Of a DNA stretch of 45,225 bases, positions 28,132-36,415 are shown piece by piece. The stretch covers positions 1-45,225 of the IMG/VR virus record IMGVR_UViG_3300032018_000008. One strand, given 5' to 3'. A program made the translations under genes and the position numbers. The notes under the pieces were generated by a model. That model was given only the letters and a program-made list of their open reading frames with translations, ran no database searches and was not told the DNA's origin. Positions within the stretch are counted from its first letter, which is position 1. Each line of letters starts with the position of its first letter. The stretch comes from a virus.

Positions 28132-30645
28132 TTAAATCCTTAATTCTAGTCTATGGATATATTCCTGCCCATAAAAAGACATAACACCAGTACCATCTGT
28201 TCTTGGGAGATTTGCGTTTTCGTTATATGAAACATGCAACCAAACAGTACCTTGGGCTGGGTCTGTTTCGAATATAAATTGATCTATTGGAAGCCCCATT
28301 GATACTATTTCTTTCGCAATATTATAAAATGATGTCACTTGTTCTTTGTATGTGCCTATTCCTCTTATTGTAGTGAAAGAAATATCTGCTGCCTGTCCTA
28401 GATTGTGTTGAGACTTTCCAGACCCCAATCTAAATCCACTATTGATCTTCATACCTAATTGTGAGTATTTTTCTCTTAATGGTTCTAGTATATTCACGCA
28501 TAATTTTTTCAGGTTACAAGCTATTTCATTATCCGTTAATCCATTTTGTCCAATACCGAATGGGAAGGGTGTGCCTCTAGCCTTCACCAAATCTGATAAT
28601 TTATAATTAGTAGATAATTGAGTTGACATACTCAATGTCCCGAAATCACACGTTGTTGTTTTCTTTGATATTATAGCTGATGTGCTTTTTGGTGTAGTAT
28701 CAGCTATAACAGTCGGCACTTCGTTTTCTGGAATTACTCCATCTGAGAGAGAAGTACGCATATCAACATTCTCGGGGCCTTCTAATGATGATGTGTATGA
28801 TTCCAGTTGAGTTGTTGGTTTCGGAACCACAATAGGATTTGATGTATTGTATACTATTGGTGATATTGGAACAGAAACGGCACCAGAGGCGAGACCATCA
28901 TTTAGATGGATTTGAATGCCATCTAAATTGACCATACTACCACTTCTGATATTAAATGTCCCAAGCGATTCATTTGTTGAAGCGCCATTTGACTTTATTG
29001 ATGAGGAACCTGATTCAATATTATATGCACCACCAACATGAATAGAATAATTACCATCCACTTTGGTCTTCATGTCTCCTGATACTTCGAGATTAACATT
29101 TGCTGCTTTAATATTAGCATCGCCGATTATTTCGACACTACATTTCTGTCCTATCCTAATACTTAAATCGCCATCTATATTGACATGTCCTGATCCTTTT
29201 ATGTAGACCAATTCATCTTTACCGACGATAACTGTTCTACAACCAACGATTTTATTTGTTTCGTGTCCAGAATTATCTATCTCTAAAAAAGTCCCCGACA
29301 TATGATGTAAATTAATTCTCTCATTTTCTGATGTATCGTCGAATTCTAAAACGTGCCCAGATTCACTTATATATACCTGATTGAATGGGTATTCTGCGTT
29401 ATATGGTATTGGTGATTGATTCCAAGTTTGTGTTGAATTTGCGACTGGTATATTCAAGTCTCTATCGTATACTTTTTCACTTACTATCGTTTCAGATATT
29501 TTTTGTCCAGTAGCCAATCTAGGTATATCTGATTCATTGATATGAGACTTTAACGGATATTCGCCATTTGGGTCTGTAAAACCTGTAGATTGTTTTGGTA
29601 CAGTAATTGATGATGTCGCTACATCAGAATGCTTATCTATTGCTGGTGAGTTTATATTTTCTGAGGTTGGTACTTCATTAGTCGATATACCGATTATTGA
29701 CGCATATCCTTTTCTGTAATATGTTTCTGCTGTTGTACCATTTGCATCTGCGCCATTATCGTTCTTTTTAATGTACCTTGAAGCACCTGTAGCACCAACG
29801 AGATGAGCGGCCATTAATGCACCAGCAACTTTCTCAGGTGGGGTGGTCATAGATACTGCTTCGGTTCTAGCTAACGTTGTAAAGTTCCGTTTAAGCATTG
29901 TATCCATTGCAGATTCTTGAGTAGATTTGCTATTCAGGAATCCATCCATTGAAGTTATACCATCTTTACCAGTCCAATTAGTATTTGATGATACGACCTT
30001 CATATTATTTTTTGTTTTTTTGTAACTCCCACGAACTATGTATCCAGATTCTTCTAATGCTTCTGCTCCTAATTGATATTTACCTAAAAAGCCACCACTA
30101 CTTTTTCCGTTTGGTTTGCTAACCTTCGAGTAATCATTTGATGATTCAGATAATGCAATAGCAGATTTTAATTGATTTACTTGAGAAAAAGTAAGTGTAC
30201 CAATATAAGGTAATTCTATTACTGTTGCTCCTGGTTGAACCATGGCAGATTGTGTTATTGGTACTATATCACCAGACATCAATGCTACTTTATCCTCAGG
30301 TGGTGTTTTCGCTGGAATCAATGCTAACAAATCTGAAACAGGATCGAACGAACCTTTGCTTATATCACCAGAGTATCCTGCTATCGCACCTAGTATAAGT
30401 GGGATTTGTAAGTCTTCATCTGCAAAAATAATAGCAACTCTTGATCCTTGAAGATACCCAGTAGCAGAAGACCCAACACCACTGATAGCTGCGGAATTGT
30501 TTTGAATTGGTGTTGCCCATGGCAAATCTTCTGTTGGTAATTCTGATAATAATGGGGAATGAAGACCAACAACTCTTACTTTGTATCTTGCAATTCTAAA
30601 TGGATCGCTACTTCTATCTTCAACAGTACCTATATATAATTCCAT
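28132..30645 (-). CDS. 5: gp5-like baseplate hub/spike with two cell-wall-enzyme domains
   Basis: Residues 1-110 (IGTVEDRSSDPFRIARYKVR, DLPWATPIQ) are the OB-fold of gp5. Residues of about 150-325 look lysozyme/SLT-like: ALSESSNDYSKVSK has the candidate catalytic Glu, followed by GGFLGKYQLGAEAL. Residues of about 390-585 have gp5-type beta-prism repeats (VNIDGDLSIRIGQKCSVEI). The last 150 residues resemble M15 peptidases: SGFRLGSGKSQHNLGQAADI and WLHVSY provide His, Asp and His zinc ligands. T4 gp5 has only the lysozyme. ATG at 30645 is preferred, 10 nt after AAAGG; a GTG at 30651 overlaps the gp27 stop. Confidence 0.82.
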   Translation of the reverse strand: MELYIGTVEDRSSDPFRIARYKVRVVGLHSPLLSELPTEDLPWATPIQNNSAAISGVGSSATGYLQGSRVAIIFADEDLQIPLILGAIAGYSGDISKGSFDPVSDLLALIPAKTPPEDKVALMSGDIVPITQSAMVQPGATVIELPYIGTLTFSQVNQLKSAIALSESSNDYSKVSKPNGKSSGGFLGKYQLGAEALEESGYIVRGSYKKTKNNMKVVSSNTNWTGKDGITSMDGFLNSKSTQESAMDTMLKRNFTTLARTEAVSMTTPPEKVAGALMAAHLVGATGASRYIKKNDNGADANGTTAETYYRKGYASIIGISTNEVPTSENINSPAIDKHSDVATSSITVPKQSTGFTDPNGEYPLKSHINESDIPRLATGQKISETIVSEKVYDRDLNIPVANSTQTWNQSPIPYNAEYPFNQVYISESGHVLEFDDTSENERINLHHMSGTFLEIDNSGHETNKIVGCRTVIVGKDELVYIKGSGHVNIDGDLSIRIGQKCSVEIIGDANIKAANVNLEVSGDMKTKVDGNYSIHVGGAYNIESGSSSIKSNGASTNESLGTFNIRSGSMVNLDGIQIHLNDGLASGAVSVPISPIVYNTSNPIVVPKPTTQLESYTSSLEGPENVDMRTSLSDGVIPENEVPTVIADTTPKSTSAIISKKTTTCDFGTLSMSTQLSTNYKLSDLVKARGTPFPFGIGQNGLTDNEIACNLKKLCVNILEPLREKYSQLGMKINSGFRLGSGKSQHNLGQAADISFTTIRGIGTYKEQVTSFYNIAKEIVSMGLPIDQFIFETDPAQGTVWLHVSYNENANLPRTDGTGVMSFYGQEYIHRLELRI

Positions 30646-30647
30646 AA

Positions 30648-31937
30648 TCACGATACCTTTATTTTAGTGAAGCTTGAATCTTTTATGCATTGAATATTTT
30701 GTTGATATTTAGCCATGGTGAACCTATGCTGAATAGCCGTTATCAGATATTTTCCAGAATATATTGGGTCTACTGTATCTGTAGTATGAATATCTGATTG
30801 GTCTGCGACCTTTGCTATTGGTAACATTACATTGATTGTGTCACCTACTTCTAAATCCGATCTACCATTTACAACGATATCTATTTTCCATGTTTCTAAC
30901 TGCGCCAACAAAGATATTCGTTTAGCTAAAATATCTGCTGATATATCTATTACCCCATTAAACAAATTAGGATAGGTATGATGAATTGAATATAACCCAG
31001 CAGATTTAGTTGTTGGTAGAACGGTCAATGGATTTTTATCAGTATGGTCTGTACTATTAAAACTATCAGTGAAGGAGTATGTTTTTATTGTTACGCCTCT
31101 ATCAAATAAGTTTTCAGTAAACACGATATGGTTATATGCCCCATTCATCATATTTTTAATATAATCTTGAGATGCAACAAACGTAAGTTCTTTTATTGAT
31201 TTGTATTCTCTATCAATATCTCTTGTTGATGATCCGTCAGGTGTTGTTAATCTAGCTGGATTTTTATCGAAAAAATATTCTGTCTTTGGTTTTTGTAATA
31301 ATAGATTGCTTAACGATTTAAACTTGTGACCTTTGTTTGTTTGATAAAAAAGATAATTTGGTATAGTTATTTTATTGCTTGGATATGTTGCTCTGCATGT
31401 AGCGTGATTTATTATTTTCATTGGCCCCCAATAAGGACTTACGAATTTAATTGAATTACCTGATTTATCTGCATCCAATAATTGTTTACCAAAGTTTTTT
31501 TTGTATGTATTTTTTATGATATCTCCTGTATTCCCAGAAAACGCCATACTTAGTCTTGTGTTTATATCAATATAACCATCATATGAAATGAATTCCAAGG
31601 TATACATATTTTTGTGGTCTTGATGATCTCTTATTCCTACTTTAGTTATATGAAACACCCCTGATATTTTGACCATGGTTGGTGTATTAAATTCAGCATA
31701 CAACATTTCTTCACCAGTAACCGGCAAGAGAGATAGAAGATTTTGTGTTTCTACTATTGCAACATACCCAGATAATATGGGTGAGAAAAGGTCTTCATAC
31801 AATGTAAAATCGACAAAACTACCAAGAAGGTTATATCGTTTGTTTGAATCTTTGGTATCAATCAATTCCAATTTATGGAATTCTACATCTCCAGCTTGTA
31901 TTATGCCAGGTGTTTGATTATTGTCTATAGTTGACAT
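30648..31937 (-). CDS. 27: Baseplate hub protein, gp27-like
   Basis: The 429-residue protein lies immediately before the gp5-like gene, and T4 gp27 (391) binds gp5 directly. Features of the gpD/gp27 tube-like fold include FHKLELIDTKDSNKRYNLLG, the strand MVKISGVFHITKVGIRDHQD and the C-terminal region LEVGDTINVMLPIAKV ... GKYLITAIQHRFT, which resembles the second barrel. It probably forms the trimeric hub ring under the tube. The ATG follows the gp53 stop after 3 nt. Confidence 0.75.
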   Translation of the reverse strand: MSTIDNNQTPGIIQAGDVEFHKLELIDTKDSNKRYNLLGSFVDFTLYEDLFSPILSGYVAIVETQNLLSLLPVTGEEMLYAEFNTPTMVKISGVFHITKVGIRDHQDHKNMYTLEFISYDGYIDINTRLSMAFSGNTGDIIKNTYKKNFGKQLLDADKSGNSIKFVSPYWGPMKIINHATCRATYPSNKITIPNYLFYQTNKGHKFKSLSNLLLQKPKTEYFFDKNPARLTTPDGSSTRDIDREYKSIKELTFVASQDYIKNMMNGAYNHIVFTENLFDRGVTIKTYSFTDSFNSTDHTDKNPLTVLPTTKSAGLYSIHHTYPNLFNGVIDISADILAKRISLLAQLETWKIDIVVNGRSDLEVGDTINVMLPIAKVADQSDIHTTDTVDPIYSGKYLITAIQHRFTMAKYQQNIQCIKDSSFTKIKVS

Positions 31938-31940
31938 CTA

Positions 31941-32483
31941 TTATTTCACCTGAGCAGCTTGCCACATTTGGACAAATGATGCGATATACAACGGATTTAT
32001 TGCTTTAATGAAACGTTTAGATTCATTGAGGTCTGTTTCATAATCGTAATTGGTTACGATTCTAGCTACTTGTCCATAAGTCGAATAACAAAATGTCGGA
32101 TCTATTGTTATTCTTTCTGGCATTTTTTCGTAGTGATGGGTCAAGTTTTCATTGCCTGCACCATACTTTTTAGTCACAAATGCATAAAGGGCGCTTTCAT
32201 TTATTGGCCATTGAGTGGTGATATCTGTAATATCATTAATGTATAAAATTGTCCAATGCAATTGTGGGTCATTATATAGTTTTGATGCAATTTGTTCCGG
32301 TTTAATGCCGGTCGGTATTAAATATTCTATTGTCAAATTCTTTAAATCGTCATCAGAAATAGACAGTTGAGTTCGTTGTGTTAGATTGACAATGTTTTCT
32401 ATTATTGGTACTGTATCCTTACCTCTAATGGTATAGTCGTATGGGATAATATCGAAGTTTGAAAAGAAATGTTTATTTGCCAT
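31941..32483 (-). CDS. 53: Baseplate wedge protein, gp53-like
   Basis: The pattern NFDIIPYDYTIRGKD, then PEQIASKLYNDPQLHWTILY and INDITDITTQWPINE is that of the gp53 family ('...LYxxPxxHWxIlxINDIxDpxxxWP'). T4 gp53 (196) and this protein (180) have similar lengths. gp53 helps join wedges around the hub. The start is 2 nt after the gp48 stop. Confidence 0.88.
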   Translation of the reverse strand: MANKHFFSNFDIIPYDYTIRGKDTVPIIENIVNLTQRTQLSISDDDLKNLTIEYLIPTGIKPEQIASKLYNDPQLHWTILYINDITDITTQWPINESALYAFVTKKYGAGNENLTHHYEKMPERITIDPTFCYSTYGQVARIVTNYDYETDLNESKRFIKAINPLYIASFVQMWQAAQVK

Positions 32484-32485
32484 GT

Positions 32486-33682
32486 TTAGAATCCATATTG
32501 TCTAATCATTGATCTATTGATTGGTTCCATCTCGACAAATCGTAAAGTAAGTGATATGGCTACCGGATTATCTGTGTTTTTAAATGCAATGAATTCACCA
32601 ATAGAAGTATAATCCACGTCCATCCCTGCCAAGGCACATGTTGCTATTCTATGTACAGATTTATTTTCTTCATATTTAAATCTAAATTCAATGTCGAATT
32701 CTGCTGGCGTTATGAGCATTGAACTACCTTTACCTTCATTCAATTCTGGATGCATGTATAACTTAAAAGAATGAATGATATTTTTTATATTTTCGCTTTC
32801 TTCTTTATTTCTTGGTATAAACAAATAAGTGAAAGTATGGCTTCTAAATTCCATATTATGGAATAGTTGTTCTTGCCTTTTATTTAATACTGTTCCAGAC
32901 AGTTTTGAAACAAGTTGTTCTGTTTTACTTGCTATAGATTTAGAATCACCGACTAATGAATCACCCAATGATGATCCTAATACGCCTTTTGCTAATTCTG
33001 CTCCCATGGTAGCTATAGCTGGAGCCATACCAAATTTAGCTGTTGCTAATGCATCGCTACCTTCACCACTTAATGCTGCCAATATCACACCACCCACTGC
33101 ACCAATAGCATCAGTTTGTCCATATGTTGCGCCATAATTAGCGACAATATGTACTGGCATAGGGAGGCAGATAGAAAGTTTAAGTCTTTTCTTTGTGGCG
33201 CTGAATTTAGCTAATGCACCCTTCAAATAGTCAGCACTATCAACCACAACATCGCCTATTCCTTTTGAGAATTTGCTTAATGCTGTATCTGCGGAAGCAT
33301 CGTCTATAGTTTTTTGCAAAGCAGAAGTGTCACTAGTTTTAGTTGTTAGGGATTTAGACATAGAAGATCCGGCTGTTCGTTGATTCAGTGCGACATCAAC
33401 AGTTGATTCACCCGATTTTGCTACAGATTTTTCATAGTCATTAATATGGAAAATAGTGTAATGTGGATATTGGTCGCCACCTAAACCTGATACTGGATAT
33501 TCTATTGTAGAATATTCTATACCTGCATCTTGCTTACCAGTAGATTCATTTCCCTGCGGACTGAACACTCTTATCTGTTTTGATAATTTCATCTGCATAT
33601 CTGACTGATACCCAGAATTCTCAGGCCCAAGAGCAGGTGGTATTGGTACAACTTGTTGGGCTGGTAATTGTATTTGGGCCAT
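32486..33682 (-). CDS. 48: Tail tube cap/baseplate junction protein, gp48-like
   Basis: The C-terminal half, with KRQEQLFHNMEFRSHTFTYL, FIPRNKEESENIKNIIHSFK and LYMHPELNE ... ITPAEFDIEF, fits gp48 and related tube-like caps on top of the hub. Residues 195-240 form an Ala/Gly-rich hydrophobic stretch (GAVGGVILAALSGEGSDALA). It is the first gene of the leftward gp48-53-27-5 operon and has its own late promoter, which faces the one for gp4. T4 gp48 has 364 residues against 398 here. It lacks a clear ribosome site. Confidence 0.78.
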   Translation of the reverse strand: MAQIQLPAQQVVPIPPALGPENSGYQSDMQMKLSKQIRVFSPQGNESTGKQDAGIEYSTIEYPVSGLGGDQYPHYTIFHINDYEKSVAKSGESTVDVALNQRTAGSSMSKSLTTKTSDTSALQKTIDDASADTALSKFSKGIGDVVVDSADYLKGALAKFSATKKRLKLSICLPMPVHIVANYGATYGQTDAIGAVGGVILAALSGEGSDALATAKFGMAPAIATMGAELAKGVLGSSLGDSLVGDSKSIASKTEQLVSKLSGTVLNKRQEQLFHNMEFRSHTFTYLFIPRNKEESENIKNIIHSFKLYMHPELNEGKGSSMLITPAEFDIEFRFKYEENKSVHRIATCALAGMDVDYTSIGEFIAFKNTDNPVAISLTLRFVEMEPINRSMIRQYGF

Positions 33683-33685
33683 GAT

Positions 33686-33694
33686 AGATAAATA
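33686..33694 (+). promoter_or_regulatory. Late promoter for the rightward gp4 operon
   Basis: AGATAAATA on the plus strand. The predicted start near 33700 gives a 24-nt leader to the gp4 ATG. It is the mirror image of the promoter at 33711-33719. Confidence 0.65.
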
Positions 33695-33710
33695 TTTAAT
33701 TAACTATCTC

Positions 33711-33719
33711 TATTTATCT
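33711..33719 (-). promoter_or_regulatory. Late promoter for the leftward gp48 operon
   Basis: AGATAAATA on the minus strand. The predicted start near 33705 gives a 23-nt leader to the gp48 ATG. The two divergent motifs form an inverted repeat in a 41-bp intergenic gap, and each start would lie between the motifs. Confidence 0.65.
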
Positions 33720-33723
33720 GACA

Positions 33724-34164
33724 ATGAAGTATCTTCAAGGGACATTTGTGCCAGCCAATCCAAGTAAGTATTCTGGTGATGTGACTAAAATTTATTTTCG
33801 AAGTTCTTGGGAAAAGAAGGCCATGGTTTTTTTTGATAATAATCCAAGCATACTTAAATGGTCATCAGAGGAAGTGATAGTACCTTACATAAGTCCAATA
33901 GATGGAAAACAACACCGATATTTCCCGGATTTTTTGATAATGGTTAAAACGATTGATGGCACCATAAATAGAATAATGGTAGAGATAAAACCAGCTATAC
34001 AATGCTCTCCACCCAAGCAAGGAAAAAAGACAAAACGAATGATAACCGAAATGCATACATTTATGGTAAATCAAGCTAAATGGATAGCAGCAAAATCATG
34101 GTGTGATAGAAACAATATGAAATTTCAGATTATCACGGAAAAAGAATTGGGTATCAAGAAATGA
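33724..34164 (+). CDS. 4: Head completion nuclease, gp4-like
   Basis: The 146-residue protein matches T4 gp4 (150) along its length. It has NPSKYSGDVTKIYFRSSWEK, NPSILKWSSEEVIVPYISP, HRYFPDFLIM and IMVEIKP. The PDF and ExK residues in the last two form a PD-(D/E)XK-type nuclease core. gp4 acts on filled heads before tail joining. The ATG is set by the divergent promoter. The stop overlaps the next start (ATGA). Confidence 0.88.
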   Translation: MKYLQGTFVPANPSKYSGDVTKIYFRSSWEKKAMVFFDNNPSILKWSSEEVIVPYISPIDGKQHRYFPDFLIMVKTIDGTINRIMVEIKPAIQCSPPKQGKKTKRMITEMHTFMVNQAKWIAAKSWCDRNNMKFQIITEKELGIKK

Positions 34165-34724
34165 CAATTGATCTACGAAAAATAGTACATAAAGAAGCAA
34201 AAAAAGAAACTAAACGTAGTTGGGAATGGTACCAGACTAATGTACGCAATGCAGCCGCTGGTATGTCTGCTCAAAGATTTCTAGGCGATAATATAGCACA
34301 TCAGGGTAAAAATATAATACCTGGGCAAATGGTAATGTATTTCTATGACCCAAAGACCAAAGATAAATTGCCTTACTATGATACGTTCCCCCTTTTATTG
34401 CCATTTGCAGCAAATGATACCCATTTTACTGGATTGAATTTGCATTATATACCACCACTTATTAGAGCAGCATTATTAGACAAACTGATGAAATATGCAT
34501 CGGACGATAAGTTATCAGCAAAGACTAAATTGAACATTAGTTGGCAGATATTAAAAGGTGCATCGGATATAAAGGATATTAAACAATGTGTCAAGCAGTA
34601 TCTATTCGGACATGTTAAAAGCAACTTCATAATTATACCACCAAAAGAATGGGAGTTTGTAGTTTGGTTGCCGTTAGAAAAGTTCAAGAAGGCCGATAAT
34701 GCTACTGTTTGGAGAGGGAAATAA
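34161..34724 (+). CDS. Conserved T4-like phage protein, unassigned (187 aa)
   Basis: It overlaps gp4 by ATGA and the next ATG by one base (TAATG), so all three are coupled. Residues 60-115, with YDPKTKDKLPYYDTFPLLLP and FTGLNLHYIPPLIRAALLDK, look highly conserved, and I recall similar proteins next to gp4 or hub genes in marine T4-like phages. The basic N-terminus (RKIVHKEAKKETKRS) could contact DNA. T4 places gp2 (DNA end protector) beside gp4, so gp2 is one possibility, but I cannot support it from motifs. Confidence 0.6.
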   Translation: MTIDLRKIVHKEAKKETKRSWEWYQTNVRNAAAGMSAQRFLGDNIAHQGKNIIPGQMVMYFYDPKTKDKLPYYDTFPLLLPFAANDTHFTGLNLHYIPPLIRAALLDKLMKYASDDKLSAKTKLNISWQILKGASDIKDIKQCVKQYLFGHVKSNFIIIPPKEWEFVVWLPLEKFKKADNATVWRGK

Positions 34725-35551
34725 TGGACTTCAATGATATTAAAATAAAGAATATAACGAAACCGTTTACTGATGCCGCCACTAGTATATCAGACAAATA
34801 CGGATCGTTATTTAATGCATCGAATAAAGAATTGAATGCTAGTGTATCACAGGCAGAACAAGACCCATTCAAAGTATCCAATTTTATAGCAAAACTTAAA
34901 CGAGATGGACAGCGTTTAACAAAGGGATATTATTATACTGTATATATGTTCACACCAGATTTAGGTATCAATGAATTAGTTGGATTTCATTGCAATAAGA
35001 TAAATTTACCAGGATGGAGAGCAAAAACACAGAGCGGTAAAATTTATGGTATTTCGTATGAAATAACGACATCAATAGAACAAGACCCATTGTGGATGTC
35101 TTTCAGTAGCGACATATACCATAAATTAGAATCTTACTTCATGAATACAATGAAGATAGGATCAGATATTCGTACATTTGGAAGGTTGACATATTCTCCC
35201 TCATATAAACATGATGCCCAATTTCAGATATTGATTAACGTAACTGATGAAAATTTCATACCGGTTTATCAATACAGATTTGATAATTGTATTCTCAAAA
35301 CAGTACAACAAATAAATTATAGTGCTGATGCTTCCGGGTTTCAAGAGATAACTATAGAAGTTGTTTATGAGAAAGTTGTAATGGATTCCATGTCTGGTAT
35401 AACAAGAGATCATCCTGTTGATAATCCCGAAGTGGTAAATAAAAATCAGATAAGAGTTGGCCCATTCTCTTCCGATATAAGTAATGTAAATCTATTTACC
35501 GATGCAGTAAATAAGATACCAGACTGGTTCAAAGGCCCAATCAAAATTTAA
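34724..35551 (+). CDS. 54: Tail-tube-fold protein, gp54-like tube initiator candidate
   Basis: ATG at 34724 is chosen over an in-frame TTG at 34709 because GGAGAGGG lies just upstream and the ATG overlaps the previous stop. The first 70 residues are polar. The rest has the gp19/gp54 tube-fold pattern: LVGFHCNKINLPGWR, SGKIYGISYEITTSIEQDPL, a central segment on fibre-like strands, and a final FQEITIEVVYEKV. At 275 residues it is too long for tail tube gp19 (163) and closer to gp54 (320). gp54 starts tube polymerisation on the gp48 ring. It precedes the gp26-like gene. Confidence 0.6.
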   Translation: MDFNDIKIKNITKPFTDAATSISDKYGSLFNASNKELNASVSQAEQDPFKVSNFIAKLKRDGQRLTKGYYYTVYMFTPDLGINELVGFHCNKINLPGWRAKTQSGKIYGISYEITTSIEQDPLWMSFSSDIYHKLESYFMNTMKIGSDIRTFGRLTYSPSYKHDAQFQILINVTDENFIPVYQYRFDNCILKTVQQINYSADASGFQEITIEVVYEKVVMDSMSGITRDHPVDNPEVVNKNQIRVGPFSSDISNVNLFTDAVNKIPDWFKGPIKI

Positions 35552-35567
35552 TATGTGGAGATAAAGC

Positions 35568-36254
35568 ATGATAGTAGAGTTGAAATTACCAAAATATAAA
35601 GTGACATTACCAATATCGGGTATCTCTGTCGAATTTAGGCCATTTACGGTAAAAGAAGAAAAAATTCTTCTATTAGCCAAAGAGGAAAATGATGTGGCGG
35701 ATGTTATACGGTCAATTGGCCAAATTATATCCAATTGTACTTTTGGTAAATGCGATATAGAGACATTAAAAAAAGTAGACGCGGAATATCTATTCATCCA
35801 AATAAGAAACAAATCTATGGGTGAAGGAGTAGACATTACTGCAACATGCAAAGAATGTTCTGCTAAGACTGAAATGACTATAAATTTCGATAACATTAGA
35901 GTAAAAAATATCGACAAAGTAGAAAACAAACCTATCCAGATAACAGAGGATGTATGGATTACTGTTACATATCCATCTATAAAAGAATCAATGTCGCTTC
36001 CAGAAAATGATGGTATATCTGCCTTAGCGTTAGCATTGGATACAATTATCGAAGGAGAGGATGAAAAGAAAGCTTCTGACTACACCATGGCAGAAAGGGT
36101 TGAGTTAATTGAATCTTTTACCAGTGAACAATTGAATCTATTTAAGCCATTCCTTGATGGTTTCCCTACTCTTATTCTTGATATAGTATTCACTTGTAAA
36201 TGTGGATATAAGAATGAGATTGCAATTGAGGGTATTGAAAGTTTTTTCGTATAG
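35568..36254 (+). CDS. 26: gp26-like baseplate hub chaperone
   Basis: The 228-residue protein matches the T4 gp26 family (T4_baseplate, PF12322). It has YKVTLPISGISVEFRPFTVK, EEKILLLAKE and two CxxC-type pairs (CKEC near residue 98, CKCG near 217) that could form a zinc site. Such proteins assist hub assembly and are not expected in the mature tail. GGAGAT precedes the ATG by 7 nt. Its end carries a frameshift signal leading into a second frame, so both this form and a longer form are expected. The tape-measure-like gene follows, as for tail chaperones in general. Confidence 0.83.
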   Translation: MIVELKLPKYKVTLPISGISVEFRPFTVKEEKILLLAKEENDVADVIRSIGQIISNCTFGKCDIETLKKVDAEYLFIQIRNKSMGEGVDITATCKECSAKTEMTINFDNIRVKNIDKVENKPIQITEDVWITVTYPSIKESMSLPENDGISALALALDTIIEGEDEKKASDYTMAERVELIESFTSEQLNLFKPFLDGFPTLILDIVFTCKCGYKNEIAIEGIESFFV

Positions 36255-36273
36255 GCCTCTCAGAAGAGGGGCT
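36242..36273 (+). promoter_or_regulatory. Programmed -1 ribosomal frameshift signal
   Basis: The heptamer T-TTT-TTC at 36242-36248 is in the X-XXY-YYZ register of the gp26-like frame. Five nt later an 8-bp stem, 36254-36261 with 36266-36273 around an AGAA loop, contains two G-U pairs. The zero-frame stop TAG (36252-36254) lies between slip site and stem. Confidence 0.8.
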
Positions 36274-36415
36274 TTCTGATTACTTTAGAACAAATTTCAA
36301 TTTGATGTATCACCATAATTACTCATTAACGGAATTAGAAGATATGCTCCCGTATGAACGAAGCATATACATTGGATTGCTTGAATTGCACTTAGAGAAA
36401 GAAAAACAAAAATGA
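36248..36415 (+). CDS. Frameshift extension of the gp26-like chaperone (gp51/T-like segment)
   Basis: In the -1 frame after the slip site 55 codons stay open to TGA at 36413-36415, which overlaps the next ATG. The segment reads LSEEGLSDYFRTNFN, then YHHNYSLTELEDMLPYERSI, YIGLLELHLEKE. This 'YHxxxSLxELxxMxxxExxxYxxLLxxxxxKE' pattern is that of the second half of tail assembly chaperones (lambda GT type). The fused product would have 282 residues. An internal ATG at 36305 has no ribosome site, so frameshifting is the better explanation. Confidence 0.75.
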   Translation, partial: RIGLSEEGLSDYFRTNFNLMYHHNYSLTELEDMLPYERSIYIGLLELHLEKEKQK

